A DNA stretch of 64,000 nt from Mya arenaria (Eukaryota; Mollusca; Bivalvia; Myida; Myidae). Location: contig NC_069138.1 of assembly GCF_026914265.1 (NCBI RefSeq), positions 29,596,262 through 29,660,261 of the forward strand, given 5' to 3'. A model generated the notes under the pieces. The model was given only the letters and a program-made list of their open reading frames with translations, was not told where the DNA came from and made no database searches. Positions within the stretch are counted from its first letter, which is position 1. Every line of letters begins with the position of its first letter. A program made the translations under genes and the position numbers. Positions 59,815 through 64,000 of the stretch are shown one piece after another.

Positions 59815-60720
59815 TTACAGTAATAATGTAATCTGAAATCACTATAACTTGCAAGGCATATACAAACACATTCAATAGACTAAACTCAATATACAGTAAC
59901 AACACACTTAAGAATCATAATATATATAAGTATGACAATGTTAAGACAGGCAACTTTATTTACAGCAAATCATTATGACAATTTTAAGGAAGGCAACTTT
60001 ACTTACAGTAAATCATAATGACAATGTTAGTAAAAGGAAACACTATTTACAGTAATAATGTAATCTGAAATCACTACATTTTGCAAGGCCTATACAAACA
60101 TATCAAACTTTATATAAAACAACAGCACACTTTAGAATCATTATGACTTTGTAAAGAAATTACACTATTTACAGTAATAATGAAATCACTATAACTTGCA
60201 AGCCGTATGACAACATATCAAACTCTATTTACAGCAACAACATAATTTAGAATCATTATGACTAAGTTTGAAAAAAGTGTATATACAGGTTTAATGTTCT
60301 CTAAAATTACTATAACTTTCAAGGCATATAACAACAGATCAAACTATATAAACAGCACAAGCCAGGCGCGTAGCTGACTGTTCGCAAATACGCAGTTGCG
60401 TAATGACATTTTTACAGGTCGAACTTTTTGTCATACCAAAAACCCCGCATTTGAAATAAAAACTAAAGGGGGGGGTAGGGGTCGAGGAGGTTAATATGAT
60501 GTCCGGCATCGATCTGCGTAATCCTAAATTGACCATAGCTACGCGCCTGACAGCACACTTTAGTATCATTACGACAATGATAAGAAATGAAAATCTTTCT
60601 ACAGTAATAATCTACTCTGAAATCACTATAACTTGCAAGGCGTATGCAAACAGATCAAACCTAATATACAGCAACAGTGACCTTAAGAATCAGTTTACAA
60701 TACTAATAAAAGTTTCTACT
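59815..60720 (+). repeat. Diverged ~130-140 bp tandem repeat
   Basis: Several degenerate units share ACAGTAATAATGTAATCTGAA, ATCACTATAACTTGCAAGGC and AGCAACAACACACTT-like phrases. The array is interrupted by the small element at 60363-60549. Confidence 0.75.
60363..60549. mobile_element. Small MITE, hAT-like ends CAGGCGCGTAGCT
   Basis: The 13-bp terminal inverted repeats CAGGCGCGTAGCT are perfect, the length is 187 bp, and the interior is non-coding. ACAGCACA directly follows the right end and occurs three bases outside the left end, suggesting an 8-bp target duplication of hAT type. It sits inside a ~135-bp tandem repeat unit. Confidence 0.65.
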
Positions 60721-60834
60721 TTGGATAAACTTGTACGATACTAAAAGAAACACATCAATCGAGAGTCAGTCATTTACTCTGATCACAGGCGTTGAGCCGT
60801 CACCGTTGACGTTCCTTAGAAATACGTTTCACTT

Positions 60835-60951
60835 TTATTTCTTGCATGTAAAGTTTTTAAAAAACCTTCGTACTCTCTGAAAACGCGTCACCTTAGCTCT
60901 TTCGGAACCTGGAACAAAAATCGTCATCATTATTATCACCAAGATGTTCAT

Positions 60952-60986
<35 letters not shown>

Positions 60987-61267
60987 ACCATGATCAAGCA
61001 CCAACATTGTCACCATTTATAAAATCTTTTCTCATTTATATTCTAAAATCCAAGCCAGCAATGTGTGTTAAATCAAATCAGTGAAATGTTCCGAGAGAGA
61101 TATGCATGTGGTTATATTTCAAATTTATGAAAATAAAACAAAAAAACAAGTCCTTAACATGTTAACAAAAAAAGAAAATTCTCCAGTCGAAGCAACCAAT
61201 GTGCTGTTAAGATAAATTTGTTAAAACTTACCGACAGAGCTACCATCACCACCATCACCAGCTGCAC

Positions 61268-61335
<68 letters not shown>

Positions 61336-61342
61336 ACATCAT

Positions 61343-61421
<79 letters not shown>

Positions 61422-61773
61422 ACATCATTTCAACATCATCATCATCATCATCACCAGCAGCACCACCAACACCACCACCATGTTGTTAAATCAAATCAGT
61501 GAAATGTTCCGAGGGAGATATGGGAGTTACTTTCGGGAGCCTGTAAGAACACTTCCGGCTCCGGTGACGCTGAATAATGGATTAAATGCATGTGGTTATA
61601 TTTCAAATTTATGAAAATAAAACAAAAAACAAGTCCTCAACATGTTAACAAAAAAAATAATTCTCCAGTCGAAGCAACCAATGTGCTGTTAAGATAAATT
61701 TACTAAAACTTACCGACAGAGCTAGAGGAGTCCCTTCCGGAAGCCTGTAGGGTCACTTCCGGTTCCGTGGACT
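60835..61773 (-). CDS. 3' end of an unidentified minus-strand gene (partial)
   Basis: Two linked exons can be seen. The penultimate exon, 61773-61714 (60 nt, phase 1 at both ends, acceptor TTTTTTAG, donor GTAAGT), encodes STEPEVTLQASGRDSSSSV. The terminal exon, 60908-60835 (acceptor TTCCAG), encodes SERAKVTRFQRVRRFF, then KNFTCKK and a stop. The tail is strongly basic. A second copy of the penultimate exon lies at 61569-61496 with its own acceptor (ATTATTCAG). It reads SPEPEVFLQAPESNS and then runs to its own stop after 23 codons, so it may act as an alternative last exon or be a relic. Upstream exons were not found before the window end. Family not recognised. Confidence 0.5.
60954..60984. 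repeat. (CAA)n microsatellite
   Basis: Ten or so CAA units just upstream of the terminal exon on the minus strand. Confidence 0.95.
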
Positions 61774-61860
61774 CTAAAAAACAGAGCAGATGCATTTAGT
61801 TATATTTCATATACATGAAAATAGAACAGACCACCATCACAACCACCAAAACATCATCAA
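61070..61860. repeat. Tandem segmental duplication carrying exon copies and CAT tracts
   Basis: The stretch TCAGTGAAATGTTCCGAG followed by GGTTATATTTCAAATTTATG, ATTCTCCAGTCGAAGCAACC and ACTTACCGACAGAGCTA occurs at about 61075-61245 and again, with the exon copy inserted, at about 61493-61730. A shorter third copy begins near 61795. The units are separated by CAT-repeat expansions. Confidence 0.8.
61268..61455. repeat. (CAT)n microsatellite 1
   Basis: Long CAT runs interrupted by AACATCATTT. The His, Ser, Ile and Met homopolymer frames here are simple-repeat artefacts. Confidence 0.97.
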
Positions 61861-61947
61861 CACCACCATCACCACCATCACCAGCTGCACCATCATCATC
61901 ACCGTCATCATCATCAGCATCATCATCATCATCATCATCAACATCAT

Positions 61948-62023
<76 letters not shown>

Positions 62024-62340
62024 CCAGCAGCACCACCACCACCACAACCACCGCCACAACCACCACCACAACCAGCACCACCATCACCATCATTATTTTT
62101 ATCAGCACAACAGCCACAACAAAAACAACAACAACAAAAACAACAACAACAAAAAGGAGTGGTCATCATCATAATCGTCATTGTAATAAGAAGTAGTGTC
62201 TTCGTCATTACATCATCATCATCATAATCATCGTCTTATTTGTCGTTGTCACATGATTATTATTCGATATGTCATCATTGTCGTCATCGTCATCGCATCA
62301 TCATTATCATCATCTTAGCTGTCGTCGTCGCATTATCATT
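61830..62340. repeat. (CAT)n microsatellite 2 with CCA and CAA tracts
   Basis: Begins with the same ACCATCACCAGCTGCACCATC phrase as microsatellite 1, confirming a shared duplicated ancestor. It passes into CCA-rich and CAA-rich tracts, then decayed CGTCATCAT-like sequence. Confidence 0.95.
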
Positions 62341-62549
62341 GTATTTTCCTCATCATTGTCGTCATGTACCAAAGACGGTTCAAGCCAATATTTGATGAAG
62401 TCGGCATTCAGTTAAACACATGAAGAAAAACATGAAAACGTGGCCTTATTGAGATACCCGACCAGTATTGTTTTGAAAGCTCACGACATACTCTCCCGAT
62501 GCCGCTAAACTTATAATCAGTTTGGCCTGGCCGTACTCATATGTATAGG

Positions 62550-62612
62550 ATAGACACCTCGTGGACGTATCTATGACATATATACCCGAGCGTACATCCA
62601 CGAGGTGTCTAT
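62550..62612. repeat. Strong hairpin, 20-bp arms
   Basis: Left arm ATAGACACCTCGTGGACGTA (62550-62569) pairs with TACATCCACGAGGTGTCTAT (62593-62612), 19 of 20 positions, with a 23-base loop. It is GC-richer than its surroundings. It could be a small foldback transposon, a hairpin RNA or the ends of a MITE with the middle lost. Confidence 0.8.
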
Positions 62613-64000
62613 CTGACTTAGACCACGTGAACTAAAGCGAGGAGGTTTGGTTCTTGTGTTCTTCAATCGAAAGACTCATACAATCTAAATGCCATTTATC
62701 TTTGCATACCGCAGACAATGCGTGTTCAATCACGAATTTTCTAAGGATAGAGAATTAATGTTTACCGTACACATTGCAAGGAATTGCCGTATCGGAATTC
62801 CGTTAAGAGTCCAAGGACGGAATGTTTTTTAAACGGGTGGTCGGAAAACTAAATCGAATATTATTTTCTGCATTAATGTAATTGATATTGAAATATACAT
62901 GCAAAGTATCTGTAATTTTTCTTTAACATCAGAAGGGTTCAAGTTTTCACGTTTTTATCTCAATAACGCTTTCAAAGATTTTCAGATGATTGAATAAAGC
63001 AAACCAACACAATTGATTTGGTATGGCTATACAAAAAATGCACTTATAGTTTGATTTGTAGCTTGTGGGAAAAGATGTAATGTTTTTTTAGTATTATTAA
63101 CTGTTGTTGATGTATAATTATCGCCATTGAACTTCTTACTAAAGCTACTGTCTGCTAATAGAGATAAGTAAAATATATCTAAAATGAGAACAGCATCATG
63201 CACAATGCACTGTTTTTCGTAAATATGGCACGGTGGTTGGCATAGGGGGAGGGGGCTTTGGGGGATAAAGTTTACTTAGTATTTATACATTATAAGATAA
63301 ACCGCAATACACTAACACCAATGCCCCGACCCATACCAGGTGGGAGTAAAAGTTGTGTCGTAAACGACTAAATAAGGCTTTAGAAAACTATACTTGTGTC
63401 ATTTTACTTCTCATATTACACTTTTAGACGGAATTCACCACGATCAATATAAACAAGTAGCAACTGGCCCTGGATCGTTTTTCATTGTTCTTTATCTGAT
63501 ATACCCGCTGTTTACGGTGTTAAGGTTTCATTGAGACGAAACAGATACCTACAAGCAAAACTTGCTTTTAAAGTATATTTATTATAAAACCATGAAAGAC
63601 GTTTTAAAAATAGTTGCCTGATAAATTACAGTTTATTTTTCTTGGCCTATCAATACAGTTTCATGCTTAACTGTTCATCGAATGTGATCCATTTTGCCTC
63701 GAAGAGATCGTGTTTTAGGAGTTGTATATATTTCTGATTATACAACGTGTATATGAGAAATGGAGCAATGAAATAGCGAATGCCGATTGGTTGGATTAGA
63801 GTGAGCGTGGTCTAATTCACAATAACAAGTTGATTAATTTAATCATTCATGCTACTTGTACCATATGGATATTTCGCTTCTTTCATGTATGCATAAACTT
63901 CATATAAAATCTGTGAAACCGTGCAAAATCTGCATTTTAATAGCATAAACTCGAACCTTTTTCCAATACACAGGTTACCTATTTGACAGTTTTTCGGACA
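62613..64000. other. No gene confidently seen; possible exon start at the window end
   Basis: Mostly unstructured AT-rich DNA. At 63974 an acceptor-like CCAATACACAG is followed by sequence that can read YLFDSFSD on the plus strand up to the window edge; too short to call. Confidence 0.3.

Noticed and set aside
61154-62227. Long poly-Ile, poly-Ser, poly-His, poly-Asp and poly-Met frames
   Set aside because: Simple (CAT)n/(ATG)n translation on both strands.

Overview
The window looks like nuclear DNA of a bivalve mollusc. It is AT-rich and made of intron-containing genes with GT-AG junctions, separated by short non-autonomous transposons and very large tandem arrays. It includes the 'pearl'/Helitron-like elements with internal tandem cores that are known from clams and oysters. 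The assignment rests on gene style and repeat types seen by eye; no database search was possible. There is no CRISPR array, operon or rRNA.

Layout. 1-2.7 kb: repeats, with a mariner-like element carrying a nested TTAA-flanked MITE. 3.3-6.5 kb (minus): a three-finger C2H2 zinc-finger gene in three coding exons, with one extra base in an A run between fingers 2 and 3. 7-14.9 kb: gene-poor DNA with an LTR miniature (TRIM), a SINE-like insertion and two MITEs. 14.9-17.0 kb (plus): SLC39A7/ZIP7-type zinc transporter, three coding exons. 22.2-30.2 kb (minus): C1orf131 homologue (DUF4602, nucleolar ribosome-biogenesis family), seven coding exons with transposons in its introns. 30.5-32.1 kb: a second TRIM and two tRNA-like genes. 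32.4-32.8 kb: an inverted duplication of a start-codon region, where the C1orf131 and TRUB2 transcripts probably diverge. 34.5-44.5 kb (plus): TRUB2-type mitochondrial pseudouridine synthase, eight coding exons. 45.6-47.5 kb: tandem repeats rich in AGGTCA half-sites. 47.6 kb: an orphan plus-strand exon. 48.9-62.3 kb: a field of at least six unrelated tandem arrays with units of 37, 30, about 87, 23, 67 and about 135 bp, plus CAT microsatellites. The field holds the 3' end of an unidentified minus-strand gene whose penultimate exon has been tandemly duplicated.

The recognised genes do not form a pathway. ZIP7 moves zinc out of the ER/Golgi, C1orf131 belongs to early small-subunit ribosome assembly, and TRUB2 acts on mitochondrial RNA. 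Only C1orf131 and TRUB2 appear to be physically linked, by a shared divergent promoter. The points most worth checking are: the Asn at the expected catalytic Asp of TRUB2; duplicated exon ends and splice donors inside TRUB2 introns; a TTAA-flanked inverted-repeat element enclosing a tRNA-like pol III promoter; the inverted start-codon duplication; perfect estrogen-response-element palindromes inside dispersed repeats; and the duplicated exon near 61.6 kb.
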